Source of the DNA: Legionella sp.
GTDB lineage: Bacteria > Pseudomonadota > Gammaproteobacteria > Legionellales > Legionellaceae
Direction of reading: 5' to 3'
Assembly: GCA_002786165.1 (NCBI GenBank)
Contig: PEQK01000007.1
Span: forward strand, 39,069-103,068
DNA: 64,000 bases
The notes under the pieces were generated by a model, which worked only from the letters and a program-made list of their open reading frames with translations, ran no database searches and was not told the origin of the DNA. Positions 1 to 11,691 of this stretch are shown piece after piece. Position 1 is the first letter of the stretch. Each line of letters begins with the position of its first letter. Made by a program: the position numbers and the translations under genes.

Positions 1-1983
1 TGTTTTAATGGCATGAATGGGATCGGGTTGTTTTTTTAAATTTTGAAAGAAAGGGGGGTGTTGAATATAAGTCGAGGTATCAGACCAAGTATACGTACTG
101 CTGTCAGCGACAGGAATCGATTGCCAATGTGTATCGCCCGAAAAGACCTCAGCATATACTTTACGAAACATACTGGATTTGACTTGAGTCATTTCTTGTG
201 CGATTTCCGCATTGGAAGGCCAAATATCTTTCAAATAAACGTCTTGACCTGTTTGATCTTGACCCAAAGGTTGTGTGTTCAAATCGATAGTAGTGGTACC
301 AGCCAAAGCAAACGCAACGACCAAAGGAGGAGATGCAAGCCAATTGGCACGAATTTGCGGGTGAATTCTACCCTCAAAATTACGATTTCCAGATAAGACG
401 GCACTAACGACCAGATCGTTGTCGCTAATGGTATGTGCGATAGGATCAGGTAAGGGACCTGAATTACCAATACACGTGGTACATCCATATCCTACCAAAT
501 TAAAACCCAATTCATCGAGGTAACGTTGTAAGCCAGCGTGATGCAAATAATCAGTGACTACTTTTGAGCCAGGCGCCAAAGATGTTTTGACCCACGGTTT
601 ACACAACAACCCTTTTTCACGGGCTTTTTTAGCAACTAGTCCTGCGGCCATTAATACCTCAGGGTTAGAGGTATTGGTACAGCTGGTAATTGCAGCAATG
701 ACGACGTCCCCATGATGCAATGCATAAGACTCTCCGGCAACAGGGTAGGCAGTGTGCTGCTCTTGATGTTTTCCTGTTTCTGTCAATAACTCGTCAAATG
801 CTTGAGATAAGGTGTGGAGGGTTACTTTGTCTTGAGGACGTTTTGGACCGGCCAAAGAAGGTTCTACACTGGCCAAATCTAGCTCTAATGTATCGGTAAA
901 GATAGGATCGGGTTGATCGGCGTCATACCAAAGTCCCTGGGCTTTTGAATAGGCTTCTACCAATTGAACAGTATGTTCATCACGTCCAGAGAGTGTCAAA
1001 TAATGTAAGGTTTCTTGGTCAACTGGGAAAAATCCGCAGGTTGCGCCGTATTCAGGGGCCATATTGGCTATGGTCGCACGATTGGCCAGAGGTAGAGCAG
1101 ACAAGCCTGGTCCGTAATATTCTACAAATTTTCCGACCACGCCCTTTTTGCGTAACATCGCTGTGATGGTCAACACTAAATCTGTTGCGGTGACGCCTTC
1201 AGACAATTTACCGATCAATTTAAAGCCGATTACTTCTGGAATCAACATGGAAACAGGTTGACCTAGCATGGCGGCTTCGGCTTCAATACCGCCTACGCCC
1301 CATCCTAAAATACCCAAGGCATTAATCATGGTGGTATGGGAGTCTGTGCCTACTAAAGTATCAGGGTAAGCATACGTATCTTGACCAATCTTTGTTTGCC
1401 ATACCGTTTTACCCAGATATTCCAAATTGACTTGATGACAAATCCCAGTACCAGGGGGCACTACTTGAAAATTATCAAATGCTTTTTGTCCCCAACGTAA
1501 AAATTCGTAACGCTCTAGATTACGTCGCATTTCAATCGTAGTATTTTCGGTCAATGCATTGCTTGTGCCAAACGCATCTACCATCACAGAATGATCAATC
1601 ACCAAATCTACGGGTGACAAGGGTGATATTTTTTGTGGATCATCGCCCATTGATTCTAAAGCTGTACGCATGGCAGCCAAATCTACAACAGCGGGTACAC
1701 CTGTAAAATCTTGCATCAAGACGCGAGCAGGGCGAAACGCAATTTCATGATGCGAGGTTTTGGTTTTAAGCCAATCTGCCAAAGCAGTGATGTCTTGCGT
1801 GGTTACGGTAGAACCATCTTCAAAACGTAATAAATTTTCTAAGAGTACTTTTAATGAATACGGCAGACGTTGAATGTCTGGAAAGTGAGTATGTTCGGCT
1901 TTTTTTAAACTGAAATAATGATAAGCGGTGTTGTCTACATGTAAGACATCTTTGGTTTGCAACGTGTCTTTGCCAATATTCAT
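1..1983 (-). CDS. acnA: Aconitate hydratase A (3' end cut by window edge)
   Basis: The enzyme interconverts citrate and isocitrate in the TCA cycle using a cytosolic 4Fe-4S cluster. The reading frame stays open to base 1, so 661 residues of a family that usually has about 890 are present and the C-terminal swivel domain is missing. Visible hallmarks are GTDSHTT near residue 205, SCTNTSNP near 431, and [10 protein letters not shown] near 501, which together give the three cluster cysteines. The ATG at 1983 follows an AGGAG ribosome site that lies inside the end of the upstream penicillin-binding protein gene, 11 bp away, so the two are probably co-transcribed. The sequence looks intact as far as it goes. 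Assignment to the AcnA/IRP-like type rather than AcnB is clear from domain order. Confidence 0.96.
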   Translation of the reverse strand, partial: MNIGKDTLQTKDVLHVDNTAYHYFSLKKAEHTHFPDIQRLPYSLKVLLENLLRFEDGSTVTTQDITALADWLKTKTSHHEIAFRPARVLMQDFTGVPAVVDLAAMRTALESMGDDPQKISPLSPVDLVIDHSVMVDAFGTSNALTENTTIEMRRNLERYEFLRWGQKAFDNFQVVPPGTGICHQVNLEYLGKTVWQTKIGQDTYAYPDTLVGTDSHTTMINALGILGWGVGGIEAEAAMLGQPVSMLIPEVIGFKLIGKLSEGVTATDLVLTITAMLRKKGVVGKFVEYYGPGLSALPLANRATIANMAPEYGATCGFFPVDQETLHYLTLSGRDEHTVQLVEAYSKAQGLWYDADQPDPIFTDTLELDLASVEPSLAGPKRPQDKVTLHTLSQAFDELLTETGKHQEQHTAYPVAGESYALHHGDVVIAAITSCTNTSNPEVLMAAGLVAKKAREKGLLCKPWVKTSLAPGSKVVTDYLHHAGLQRYLDELGFNLVGYGCTTCIGNSGPLPDPIAHTISDNDLVVSAVLSGNRNFEGRIHPQIRANWLASPPLVVAFALAGTTTIDLNTQPLGQDQTGQDVYLKDIWPSNAEIAQEMTQVKSSMFRKVYAEVFSGDTHWQSIPVADSSTYTWSDTSTYIQHPPFFQNLKKQPDPIHAIKT

Positions 1984-1994
1984 ATATACTCCTG

Positions 1995-4340
1995 TTAAAA
2001 TAAACTCTCATCAGAGTTTTGAGAATGCCCGGGTTCTGGTGATGACTCTTCATCCATTGGTGGTAATTCTGTTTCTTTAAAATATTCTGTAATGGTGTTG
2101 ACTTGATTCGGTCTCGCCCGTAATCCATTCACGGGATTGATACCCAATGAAATGACACCAGGGGGTATAGGAAGTGTATGCTCAGGTTTGTCTTGAAGTG
2201 CGATTTTCATGAAATCAATCCATAAAGGCAACGCAAGACGAGCCGCATATTCATGTAAAGGTTGAGGCGTATCAAAACCAACCCAGGTGGTCACCACCAA
2301 ATCGCGGTTATACCCAGAGAACCAAGCATCCACTTGATCATTGGTGGTGCCCGTTTTACCTGCAATGTCTTGGCGATTGAGTACTTTTGCGGCACTTGCA
2401 GTGCCGTGTTGGATCACGTTCTGTAAGGCAGAGGTAATCAAAAAAGCATTTTCAGCTGGAATCACTCTAGGTGCAGCCAAATCAACGCCGGGTTCTTCTT
2501 CAGCGCCAGGTACTTCGGTGGGCTTGGCTTGTAACAACACATATCCTTTGGTATTCGTGATATGATCAATCAAATAAGGCTCAATTTTATAACCGCCATT
2601 GGCAAAAATGGCATAAGCTGCGGTTAGATCCATTGGCGTAACGGTCAAACTGCCCAATGCCAAAGATAATGCATGGGGTAAGCTTTCTTTTCTAAATCCA
2701 AACCGTGTGGCATATTCAATCGCATAATCTATGCCAATGTCATCTAAAATACGAATGGATACCAGATTTCTTGAATTAGTCAGAGCGGCCTTTAAACGGG
2801 TAGGCCCTCCAAATTTTAAGTTGTCATTGTGAGGACGCCATTCTGGTTGACTGGGATCGCGAATCACGATGGGCGCATCATTGATAACGGTGGCTAACGT
2901 ATAGCCTTTGTTTAAAGCAGCTGAATAAACAAAAGGCTTAAAGCTTGAGCCTGGTTGACGCTCTGATTGTGTGGCTCGATTGAATTTGCTTTTTTCAAAA
3001 TTAAATCCGCCTACTAACGCCTGAATGCCGCCATTATTGGCGTTTAGAGCGATGAGCGCTACTTCTGCCTCTGGATTTTGTGTGAGTTCGTATTGCTCAT
3101 TTTGGCCTTTGATATACACAATATCTCCAGCTTTTAACACTTGATGAGCCTGTGAAGGTGCTCGTCCTACATAGCCCTTTCGCAATTCTGGGCGAGCCCA
3201 AGATAGGGCATCCCAAGATAAAGTGATGAGTTTGTTTTTTTGGGTCACCACAGTAGCGCTACGCTCTTCCACAGAAAGAACAGCCACAGGTTGTAAATCA
3301 CCAACTGTAGGAAATGTATGGAGTTTTTGATTGCGAATGCTAGGGGAGTCAAGAGAGGACACATGCCCAATGGGACCTCGATAACCATGGCGACGATCAT
3401 AAGCCAGCAAATGATTTTCGGTGATTTGATTGGCTGCGATTTGGAGACGGCTATCAATCGTAGTGTATACTTTATATCCTCTGGTATAGGCTTCTTGTCC
3501 AAAATGTTCTACCAAGGATTGACGAATCATTTCGGCAACATAAGGGGCGTGCACTTGGGGGTTGGTGCCGTGATAATATTCAATCAGCGGCTGTTGTAAT
3601 GCTTCTTCATATTGTTCTTGGGTGATATATTTTTCTTCATAGAGACGATCTAAAACATGATCTCTGCGTTTTTTAGCGGCTTTGGGATTGATAATGGGAT
3701 TGTGTGTGGAAGGTGCTTGCGGTAAACCTGCTATCATCGCTAATTGTGCAATATTGAGCTCTTTGATTTGTTTGCCATAATATATTTTTGCAGCAGCACC
3801 CACGCCATAAGCGCGGTTACCTAGATAAATTTGGTTCAAATAAAGTTCTAAAATTTTTTCTTTGCTGAGCTCTTGATCAATTTTGATGGCCAGCATGATT
3901 TCATTAAATTTACGTAAAAAAGTTTTTTTTCGATTCAGAAAGAAATTACGAGCGACTTGCATCGTGATGGTACTGCCACCCTGAGACTTGGTACCGGTTT
4001 GAATCATTCTGACGGCCGCACGACCTAATCCAAAAATATCAACCCCGGGGTGATCAAAAAAACGCTGGTCTTCTGTGGCCAATAAAGCGTGAACGAGTGT
4101 GGCTGGAATTTGATCGTAAGTCAGTGGGATACGTCGTTTTTCGCCATATTCTTGAATCAATAGTCCATCTTTGGTAAAAATTTGTAAGGGAACTTGTAAT
4201 TCCATGGTTTTGAGGGAGGCAACGTCGGGCAGTTGGCTTTGTGCATACACATATAGAACAATCACAGCAGTGGCGACGACAAATAAAAGGCTTAATAGTG
4301 CCCAAAGGCCAGATTTCCAAAAATACGATAATTTTTTCAA
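1995..4340 (-). CDS. mrcA: Penicillin-binding protein 1A (bifunctional transglycosylase/transpeptidase)
   Basis: This class A PBP polymerises glycan strands and cross-links peptidoglycan on the periplasmic face of the inner membrane. At 781 residues it has the usual length. An N-terminal membrane anchor spans about residues 11-32. A GT51 domain follows, with [10 protein letters not shown] near residue 90 and GGSTITMQ. The transpeptidase domain carries SSFK near 464, SRN near 523 and KTGTT near 661. The start is a TTG with GAGGT nine bases upstream; the next ATG would delete the membrane anchor, so TTG is preferred. An OB-like insert typical of PBP1A separates the two catalytic domains. It is followed 11 bp later by acnA. 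All catalytic residues expected for activity are visible. Confidence 0.95.
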   Translation of the reverse strand: MKKLSYFWKSGLWALLSLLFVVATAVIVLYVYAQSQLPDVASLKTMELQVPLQIFTKDGLLIQEYGEKRRIPLTYDQIPATLVHALLATEDQRFFDHPGVDIFGLGRAAVRMIQTGTKSQGGSTITMQVARNFFLNRKKTFLRKFNEIMLAIKIDQELSKEKILELYLNQIYLGNRAYGVGAAAKIYYGKQIKELNIAQLAMIAGLPQAPSTHNPIINPKAAKKRRDHVLDRLYEEKYITQEQYEEALQQPLIEYYHGTNPQVHAPYVAEMIRQSLVEHFGQEAYTRGYKVYTTIDSRLQIAANQITENHLLAYDRRHGYRGPIGHVSSLDSPSIRNQKLHTFPTVGDLQPVAVLSVEERSATVVTQKNKLITLSWDALSWARPELRKGYVGRAPSQAHQVLKAGDIVYIKGQNEQYELTQNPEAEVALIALNANNGGIQALVGGFNFEKSKFNRATQSERQPGSSFKPFVYSAALNKGYTLATVINDAPIVIRDPSQPEWRPHNDNLKFGGPTRLKAALTNSRNLVSIRILDDIGIDYAIEYATRFGFRKESLPHALSLALGSLTVTPMDLTAAYAIFANGGYKIEPYLIDHITNTKGYVLLQAKPTEVPGAEEEPGVDLAAPRVIPAENAFLITSALQNVIQHGTASAAKVLNRQDIAGKTGTTNDQVDAWFSGYNRDLVVTTWVGFDTPQPLHEYAARLALPLWIDFMKIALQDKPEHTLPIPPGVISLGINPVNGLRARPNQVNTITEYFKETELPPMDEESSPEPGHSQNSDESLF

Positions 4341-4559
4341 CTCAAAATGACCTCAGTGATTGCAATAAGTCAATATCATGCATGCTGTTATAATGGCGAA
4401 TGAACCACTCACTTGACGTAAAACCTACTATCCCACGTAAAGTGCATTAAATACTATATTATAAACTTTGAAACCCAGGTTGCAACCTTATTTGGCGTTT
4501 TCCGGGGTAAATGCAGAAAATGCTGATGTTCTTTCATTTATAGGTGCTAACTAAGCTAA

Positions 4560-5137
4560 GATACCGCGGACAAGCCGCGGTACGTTGGGGGTTCTCTCAG
4601 CCTCTCTACATACCGCGACTTGTTCGCGGTATCTGGGTTTGTGTTGACTGAGGAAGATTAGATACCGCGGACAAGCCCTGGTACGTTGGGGTTCTCTCAA
4701 CATTTCTACATACCGCGACTTGCTCGCGGTATCTTGGGGTTGCGTTGACTCAGGAAGATTAGATACCGCGGACAAGCCCTGGTACGTTGGGTGTTCTCTC
4801 AACCTCTCTACATACCGCGACTTGTTCGCGGTATCTGGGTTTGTGTTGACTAAGGAAGATTAGATACTGCGGACAAGCCCTGGTACGTTGGGGTTCTCTC
4901 AACCTCTCTACATACCGCGACTTGTTCGCGGTATCTTGGGTTTGTGTTGACTAAGGAAGATTAGATACCGCGGACAAGCCCTGGTACGTTGGGGTTCTCT
5001 CAACATTTCTACGTACCGCGACTTGTTCGCGGTATCTGGGTTTGTGTTGACTGAGGAAGATTAGATACTGCGGACAAGCCCTGGTACGTTGGGGTTCTCT
5101 CAACATTTCTACGTACCGCGGCTTGTTCGCAGTATCT
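4560..5137. repeat. Tandem array of 101-bp units made of inverted REP-like palindromes
   Basis: Six near-identical units begin at 4560, 4661, 4762, 4863, 4964 and 5064, a period of 100-101 bp. Each unit carries two copies of one roughly 25-bp palindrome in opposite orientation. One resembles GATACCGCGGACAAGCC and the other ends TCGCGGTATC; the second forms a perfect 9-bp hairpin with a 5-base loop. About 31 bp containing GGTTCTCTCA lies between them. The array fills the end of the gap between the PBP1A gene and coaE, and its last palindrome runs into the coaE stop codon. Bases 4341-4559 hold no gene I can see and probably contain the PBP1A promoter. The period is not a multiple of three and no plausible protein is encoded. 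The same core recurs at 58.8-59.0 kb. Confidence 0.93.
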
Positions 5138-5738
5138 AGAGCGTGTCGTGGGCATTTTTAAGATAATTGTGGTGTAACTGCAGAACGTTTTTTTGTAAGT
5201 TTTCCAATGAACCCTTGTTCATCAAGATATCATCGGCGACAGCGCGATAAACTGGCTCACTCGCTTGGGTCTGTAATATATTGGTCGCGTGTTGTATTGA
5301 GCTTTTATCTCTTTGGATGATGCGTTCAATTTGTAATGAGGGCTCAGCGAGTACTAATAACACACGGTTTAAATAAGCATAGTCCTTTTTACTCGTTAAC
5401 AAAGGTATCTCAATCATATAATAAGTACGTGGCGGGATTTGAATGAGGGTTTCAATTTTTTTTCGAATCAATGGATGCAACAGTTGCTCTAACCACAGGC
5501 GCTCTTTGGGATGTTGCATGATGTGCTCTCGTAACTGAGCGCGTTTGAGATGGCCAGTTTCATCCAGGATAGATGAACCAAAATGTTCAATGATGCGTGC
5601 TAATGCGGGTTGATCAGGTGTAGTCAATTGCTTAGCGATGAGATCAGCATTGATGAGCTCCACCCCAAGTTGAGCAAATAAAGTGGCCACGGTGGTTTTA
5701 CCACTAGCGATAGAGCCAGTTAATCCTACACAGTACAT
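5136..5738 (-). CDS. coaE: Dephospho-CoA kinase
   Basis: CoaE phosphorylates the ribose 3'-hydroxyl of dephospho-CoA with ATP, the last step of coenzyme A synthesis. The 200-residue protein has the P-loop GSIASGKT at residues 8-15, then the LINAD segment and the lid region QIERIIQRD, at normal family length. Its start overlaps the end of bioA by 13 bp, so translation is probably coupled. In many gammaproteobacteria coaE sits beside pilD and zapD; here it is downstream of a biotin gene. The TAG stop lies at the edge of the REP array, so the 3' end of the message would be made of repeat hairpins. Confidence 0.96.
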   Translation of the reverse strand: MYCVGLTGSIASGKTTVATLFAQLGVELINADLIAKQLTTPDQPALARIIEHFGSSILDETGHLKRAQLREHIMQHPKERLWLEQLLHPLIRKKIETLIQIPPRTYYMIEIPLLTSKKDYAYLNRVLLVLAEPSLQIERIIQRDKSSIQHATNILQTQASEPVYRAVADDILMNKGSLENLQKNVLQLHHNYLKNAHDTL

Positions 5739-7057
5739 AGATCACCTTGAAATACACTTTGAATAGATTGATGAGTGATATCAGCCAGTTGATCGATCGT
5801 GGCACGTGAGGTATTGAGTGGGGGCAACCAATATAAGGTCTGGTCAATAGGGCGTAAAAGTGCGCCACGCTCTTGGGCAGCCCTTGCCAGTGCACGGCTG
5901 AAATTTGGATGTATGCCAGTAACATCAGCTGCCACAATGGCACCTAACGTACGACAGGATGTGAAGTGCCCAGTGGCTGTAATGACCTCTAGAAAACATT
6001 GATGCATATAGGCACCCAACTCTCGTGCTTGTTGATTGATATGTTCCGCACGCATGGTTTGTATCGTAGCGAGTGCGGCAGCTATTCCTAAGGGATTACC
6101 ACTATAGGTGTGAGAATGTAAAAAACACCGTTTGGGATCATCTTCATGATAAAACAAGTCGTAAAGGCTGTGATCAATCAAAACACAGCTCAAAGGCACG
6201 GTGCCGGATGTTAATCCTTTTGATAAACAAATCATATCAGGATTGATATTCGCGTGGTGACTTGCCAGCCATTCGCCTGTTCGGCCCAAACCGGTCATAA
6301 TTTCATCAGCAATCAGGTAAATGTCATGTTGTTTGGCAAAAGCAGCTAGTTTTGTTAGAAAATCAGCACTGTAAGGACGTAATCCATTGGCACCTTGAAT
6401 CACAGGTTCTAAAATAATGGCGCAAACTTGATGTTTTAAGGCGTCTAATTGAGGTAAAAGTTGTGACCAATAAGACGCTGCATCGTTCCATAAGGGATCT
6501 TGACGATCATTGACATAGGGTATGGGATCTAAAAAATGGCAATTCACGCCAAAAGACGCCCAGGCATCTTTGTAGATGCCCATATCTGTCACGCTAAGTG
6601 CGCCCAATGTTTCGCCATGATAGGCATGCCGTAATGCAATGAACTGATTGCGTTCACGTTGGCCTTTGAGAACAGTGGCTTGAATGGCTAATTTTAAAGC
6701 AATTTCAACAGCTGAAGAACCATCGCTCGCAAAAAAAACATGTTGTTTGCCGCTGATGGCTGCTAATTCTTCTGCTAAGGCTACAATGCTTGGATGCGTC
6801 GTATTGGCTGAAATGACATGTTCAAACTGATGAAGTTGCTGTTGGATAGCTGCTAAAATAGCAGGGTGACCGTGTCCCAACGACTTACACCACCAACTAG
6901 AAATAGCGTCAATCAAGCGACCTTGATGGGTTTCTAAATAACTGCCTTTTGCGCCCGTCACAATCAAAGGAGGGTCTTGTTCAAGATTTTTCATAATAGT
7001 GCAAGGATGCCAAACATGGTTCAAATCTTTTGCAATCAAGGCGTCTGATGTGCGCAT
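5726..7057 (-). CDS. bioA: Adenosylmethionine-8-amino-7-oxononanoate aminotransferase
   Basis: BioA is a PLP enzyme that transfers the amino group of S-adenosylmethionine to 7-keto-8-aminopelargonate, giving 7,8-diaminopelargonate for biotin synthesis. The 443 residues form a class III aminotransferase. It begins with VWHPCTIM, contains SSWWCKSLGHGHP near residue 53 and DEIMTGLGRTG, and has the Schiff-base lysine in CLSKGLTSG (K280). The gene is divergent from bioB with a 79-bp shared promoter region and overlaps coaE downstream. The other biotin genes (bioF, bioC, bioD, bioH) are not in the window, so the pathway is split over the chromosome. Confidence 0.97.
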   Translation of the reverse strand: MRTSDALIAKDLNHVWHPCTIMKNLEQDPPLIVTGAKGSYLETHQGRLIDAISSWWCKSLGHGHPAILAAIQQQLHQFEHVISANTTHPSIVALAEELAAISGKQHVFFASDGSSAVEIALKLAIQATVLKGQRERNQFIALRHAYHGETLGALSVTDMGIYKDAWASFGVNCHFLDPIPYVNDRQDPLWNDAASYWSQLLPQLDALKHQVCAIILEPVIQGANGLRPYSADFLTKLAAFAKQHDIYLIADEIMTGLGRTGEWLASHHANINPDMICLSKGLTSGTVPLSCVLIDHSLYDLFYHEDDPKRCFLHSHTYSGNPLGIAAALATIQTMRAEHINQQARELGAYMHQCFLEVITATGHFTSCRTLGAIVAADVTGIHPNFSRALARAAQERGALLRPIDQTLYWLPPLNTSRATIDQLADITHQSIQSVFQGDLCTV

Positions 7058-7075
7058 GGTTTTTCGAAAGTCCTG

Positions 7076-7103
7076 TTGACAAACTGAGTAAGAACTTTAT
7101 CAT
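7076..7103 (+). promoter_or_regulatory. Sigma-70 promoter for bioB
   Basis: A perfect TTGACA at 7076-7081 is followed after 16 bp by TATCAT at 7098-7103, which matches five of six bases of the -10 consensus. It lies 33 bp before the bioB start, in the divergent bioA-bioB gap. Confidence 0.6.
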
Positions 7104-7136
7104 GTTTAGCACTTATAAAACACCGGTGGTATTTTA

Positions 7137-8529
<1,393 letters not shown>

Positions 8530-8607
8530 CCTCTATCCCTTGATTTCTTTTTTGGATATTTTCAGCTAAGATTAAGGCTATCTAATATAAGCACTGAGTT
8601 GGTTGCA

Positions 8608-9402
8608 ATGGTCAAACCCATGGATGAGTTACCTGAAGGCGCTGAGAAAAAAAAGAAAAAATCCAAACAAAATGCCATGGATACGACTGCCCCAACACCT
8701 TCTGAGGGGACGCCAGATTTAGACACGTTTGACGCATCTGAGATAGCGGATGACATCACTTTTGAGACGGCTGATGGACACGATCCCGCGGCAATTGCTA
8801 TGCAAATCAATCAAGGTCACAGTGACGAAGAGATAGCGCTGGATTTGATGGACGAAGACAGTTTATTACAGCAAGTAGCCGGTGTTTTTGTGTTATGGTG
8901 GCATTGGGCTTATTTTGAAATTTCTGTGGTGAGCCCCAATTTTCCAACTTATTCTCCTCCTAAAACAGTTCAACCAGACCTTATTCCTGGAAGTCAGGGC
9001 GATTATGAGTTTGTGTACGATATTTGTGATCATGGATATAAACTAGCAACATCCAAAGGCTCAGATATGTATTCTACCGGGATGTCCATGTGTAAATTGT
9101 TTTACACCATCGAAAAAATGATTTTTATTTTAATCAAACGTTTGCAAGATGAAGGGATCGATACCGCAACCGAAGTTCAGGTGATGTTTGATGGTCATCT
9201 CTTAGCTCAAAGAAAGGCGTTTGAATCGATCATCAATTTGAATTATAACGTTGTGGTCACTAATTTTGATCCGGGTACTTGGGGTGAGCGTTATTTGGAA
9301 GTGGTCAAACGCTTGGCCGATCGTGGTTATGGCTATCCGGCAGAAGCGCCACGTGAGATATATAAACTCCATAAAAAAGGTACTGTGCCTACAAATCGTT
9401 AA
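8608..9402 (+). CDS. Hypothetical protein, acidic N terminus, unknown fold
   Basis: I do not recognise this 264-residue protein. The first 80 residues are low-complexity: a lysine run (EKKKKKSK), then Thr/Pro/Asp-rich acidic sequence that looks disordered. Residues from about 90 on look folded and soluble. They are rich in aromatics (VLWWHWAYFEI, DICDHGYKLA) with a helical middle (MCKLFYTIEKMIFILIKRL) and end with a basic tail. There is no signal peptide and no convincing membrane span. ATG 8608 is preferred over an in-frame TTG at 8599. It stands alone after bioB-tadA and converges on a methyltransferase gene 23 bp away. It may be a lineage-restricted conserved protein. Confidence 0.8.
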   Translation: MVKPMDELPEGAEKKKKKSKQNAMDTTAPTPSEGTPDLDTFDASEIADDITFETADGHDPAAIAMQINQGHSDEEIALDLMDEDSLLQQVAGVFVLWWHWAYFEISVVSPNFPTYSPPKTVQPDLIPGSQGDYEFVYDICDHGYKLATSKGSDMYSTGMSMCKLFYTIEKMIFILIKRLQDEGIDTATEVQVMFDGHLLAQRKAFESIINLNYNVVVTNFDPGTWGERYLEVVKRLADRGYGYPAEAPREIYKLHKKGTVPTNR

Positions 9403-9425
9403 GATGAGTACGGCACAAGAAAGAA

Positions 9426-10244
9426 TTATTTTTTAGCCAGTACAACGTCAATCACGTGCATATCTTGATAAGGAAACGTGAATATTTTATTGAATAGCCG
9501 TTTGATGCGCTGCAATAAAAAATTCTTTGGTAGCATACGAATAGATAAACTATTCAAAAACCATGTTCCTTCGATACCAAACAATGCTAATTCATCAATA
9601 TTATTCAATGTAATTGGGATATATAACCGTTGATGGTGAATGACTTCGAATTGGTGTTCGCGAAATGCTTGTAGTAATTCACTTTCACCTGCAGCAACGG
9701 TGGTGTTTTTGACAATAGCTTTGTAATAATGCCCTACAATACTGCTTAAAATAGATTCGCGTGCGATAAAATCAGCCAAATGTTGTTGGGCAACTGGGAA
9801 GGATTCGTACGTGGTGGTGATGATTGAAAAATGTCCGTTGGCCCGTGTAAGCATTTGAGCTTGTTTGAACAAGACATTGATTGGGATATAAGCATTGATA
9901 AAATGTGCCAGCACCAAATCTTGGCTATGAGCGGGGAGATATTGTGTGGCTTGTGCCGCACTGGCTTCAATGGTGTTTAAAGATAAGCCGTCACCCGCAC
10001 GTTTCAACATTTCTTCAGACACGTCAATGCCGGTCAGATCAGCCAAAGGAAAATGTTGTTTTAATTTGCGTAAAAAAGCACCGTCGCCTACGCCGAGATC
10101 TAAAATTTTAAAATGAGGTTTATAACCAATATTAGATTGATTGATTTGTTTGATGGCGCAATTATGACTTTCCGTTATTGAACCAAAGCAATCTGCAGTA
10201 GCATATTGGCTCGCGAGCGCGTTATACATAGCCTTAAGAGGCAT
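9426..10244 (-). CDS. Class I SAM-dependent methyltransferase
   Basis: The 272-residue protein has the Rossmann SAM-binding signature ILDLGVGDGAFL near residue 50, followed by the acidic motif TGIDVSEEML and a later LVLAHFINAYIPI strand. These are standard for small-molecule or lipid methyltransferases of the Methyltransf_25 type. The substrate cannot be told from the sequence. The ATG at 10244 is chosen over a TTG at 10250 because AGGGA is six bases upstream of it. The C-terminal third, with a basic stretch ending VIDVVLAKK, is poorly characterised. It is isolated, with a 334-bp gap upstream. Confidence 0.85.
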   Translation of the reverse strand: MPLKAMYNALASQYATADCFGSITESHNCAIKQINQSNIGYKPHFKILDLGVGDGAFLRKLKQHFPLADLTGIDVSEEMLKRAGDGLSLNTIEASAAQATQYLPAHSQDLVLAHFINAYIPINVLFKQAQMLTRANGHFSIITTTYESFPVAQQHLADFIARESILSSIVGHYYKAIVKNTTVAAGESELLQAFREHQFEVIHHQRLYIPITLNNIDELALFGIEGTWFLNSLSIRMLPKNFLLQRIKRLFNKIFTFPYQDMHVIDVVLAKK

Positions 10245-10578
10245 GCTCAATCCCTAATTTTTTGTTATTTCTCAAAGTATATATTCAATTCGTAGCAGAA
10301 TGCGAATCTTCTTTCGAGATTTTATAATATTTTGTGATTTATTTGTTACATATAAGTCTCAGTGATTTTTAAAGCGGCATTCTGTCTTATATTGAAGAAC
10401 GCTTACGGATTGTATGGTCTAAATTTTATCAGATGAGATTGACGTAATTCAGGATGATTGTTACCATAACTCCCAGTTGATTTTATTAAGATTTACGCAA
10501 ACCCAGGATCTCTGCGTTAAAATTTGTTTGGTTTCGATTCGAGATTTTTTCGTAAGTCCGATTTACTAGGATTCAGGC
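10245..10578. other. Gene-free divergent intergenic region
   Basis: This 334-bp AT-rich gap lies between the divergent methyltransferase and aminotransferase genes. I see no reading frame, RNA gene or strong hairpin. It must hold promoters for both sides, but no clear pair of -35 and -10 boxes with proper spacing stands out. TAGGATTC just before 10579 could help ribosome binding for the aminotransferase. Confidence 0.6.
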
Positions 10579-11685
10579 ATGCAATTTATTGATTTAAAAA
10601 CACAATTACATCACATTGAAGATCAAGTGATGGCACGTATCAAAACAGTTTTGGCACATGGTGCTTATATCATGGGCCCAGAAATTACGGAACTTGAAAC
10701 CCGATTAGCACAATTCGTGGGTGTGAAGCACGCATTAACCGTTTCAAGTGGTACAGATGCTTTATTAATCGCACTTATGGCCTTAGAAGTAGGGCCCGGT
10801 GATGAGGTCATCACATCTCCGTTTAGTTTTTTTGCGACAGCAGAGGTGATTCTTTTGTTGGGTGCAAAACCGGTTTTTGTGGATATTGATCCGAAAACTT
10901 ATAATATGGATGCCACCTTATTGGAGGCAGCTATTACCTCGCGCACAAAAGCCATTATGCCTGTGAGTTTATACGGACAGTGTGCAGATATGGATGCAAT
11001 AAATGCCATTGCAGCGCGGTATCAACTTCCAGTGATCGAAGATGCTGCTCAAAGTTTCGGGGGTTCTTATCATGGTCGTGTGTCTTGTTCATTGACCACA
11101 ATTGCTTGCACAAGCTTTTTTCCATCTAAGCCATTAGGCTGTTATGGAGATGGTGGCGCTTGTTTTACGCAAGATGATGTTCTTGCGCAACGCATGGAAG
11201 AAATTCGAAATCATGGTCAATCGAAACGCTATGTGCATACACGTCTCGGATTAAATGGTCGTATGGATACACTTCAAGCTGCTATTTTGTTGGAAAAAAT
11301 GAATATATTCCCTTTAGAAATCGCCATGCGGACTAAAGTGGCGCAACGATATGCGCAACAATTACCACAAGACATTATCAAACCTTATATTGAACCTCAT
11401 AATATGAGTGTGTTTGCGCAATATACAATACAAGTCGAGGATCGTAATCATGTACAGCAAGCCTTGCAAAAACAAGGCATTCCTACGGCGGTGCATTACC
11501 CAATTGGCTTGCATCGACAAGATATTTTACAATCGATGTATCCTGACGATACTAAGTATCCTCATACAGAGGCAGCTGCCAATCGTGTGATGAGTTTGCC
11601 AATGCATCCCTACTTAACAGAGCAAGACCAAGACAAAATCTGTGCTGCTTTGGCAGATGTTTTGAGTTATGCAGAATTAGCTTAA
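10579..11685 (+). CDS. DegT/DnrJ/EryC1 family sugar aminotransferase
   Basis: This PLP enzyme of 368 residues belongs to the family that aminates nucleotide-linked keto sugars, as in the WbpE/WlbC step toward di-N-acetylated uronic acids of O-antigen. Features are the N-terminal FIDLKTQ segment, VSSGTDAL near residue 55, EDAAQSFG near 155 and the cofactor lysine in FPSKPLG (K184). The substrate is inferred only from similarity of the N terminus to WbpE-like proteins. It is followed six bases later by a glycosyl-1-phosphate transferase, so the two form a small surface-polysaccharide operon cut off from any larger cluster. Confidence 0.9.
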   Translation: MQFIDLKTQLHHIEDQVMARIKTVLAHGAYIMGPEITELETRLAQFVGVKHALTVSSGTDALLIALMALEVGPGDEVITSPFSFFATAEVILLLGAKPVFVDIDPKTYNMDATLLEAAITSRTKAIMPVSLYGQCADMDAINAIAARYQLPVIEDAAQSFGGSYHGRVSCSLTTIACTSFFPSKPLGCYGDGGACFTQDDVLAQRMEEIRNHGQSKRYVHTRLGLNGRMDTLQAAILLEKMNIFPLEIAMRTKVAQRYAQQLPQDIIKPYIEPHNMSVFAQYTIQVEDRNHVQQALQKQGIPTAVHYPIGLHRQDILQSMYPDDTKYPHTEAAANRVMSLPMHPYLTEQDQDKICAALADVLSYAELA

Positions 11686-11691
11686 TGTAAG

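Noticed and set aside
4551..4802. Open reading frame of 83 codons on the minus strand in the repeat array
   Set aside because: It is only tandem REP sequence read through; the 101-bp period shifts frame in every unit and no protein features appear.
4560..5137. CRISPR array
   Set aside because: The regular spacing is of whole 101-bp units; both palindromes and intervening sequence repeat, so there are no unique spacers and no cas genes.
7076..7111. Possible BirA operator between bioA and bioB (AAAC...GTTTA)
   Set aside because: The half-sites match the operator only partly, the spacing is off by one, and the BirA encoded here lacks a DNA-binding domain.
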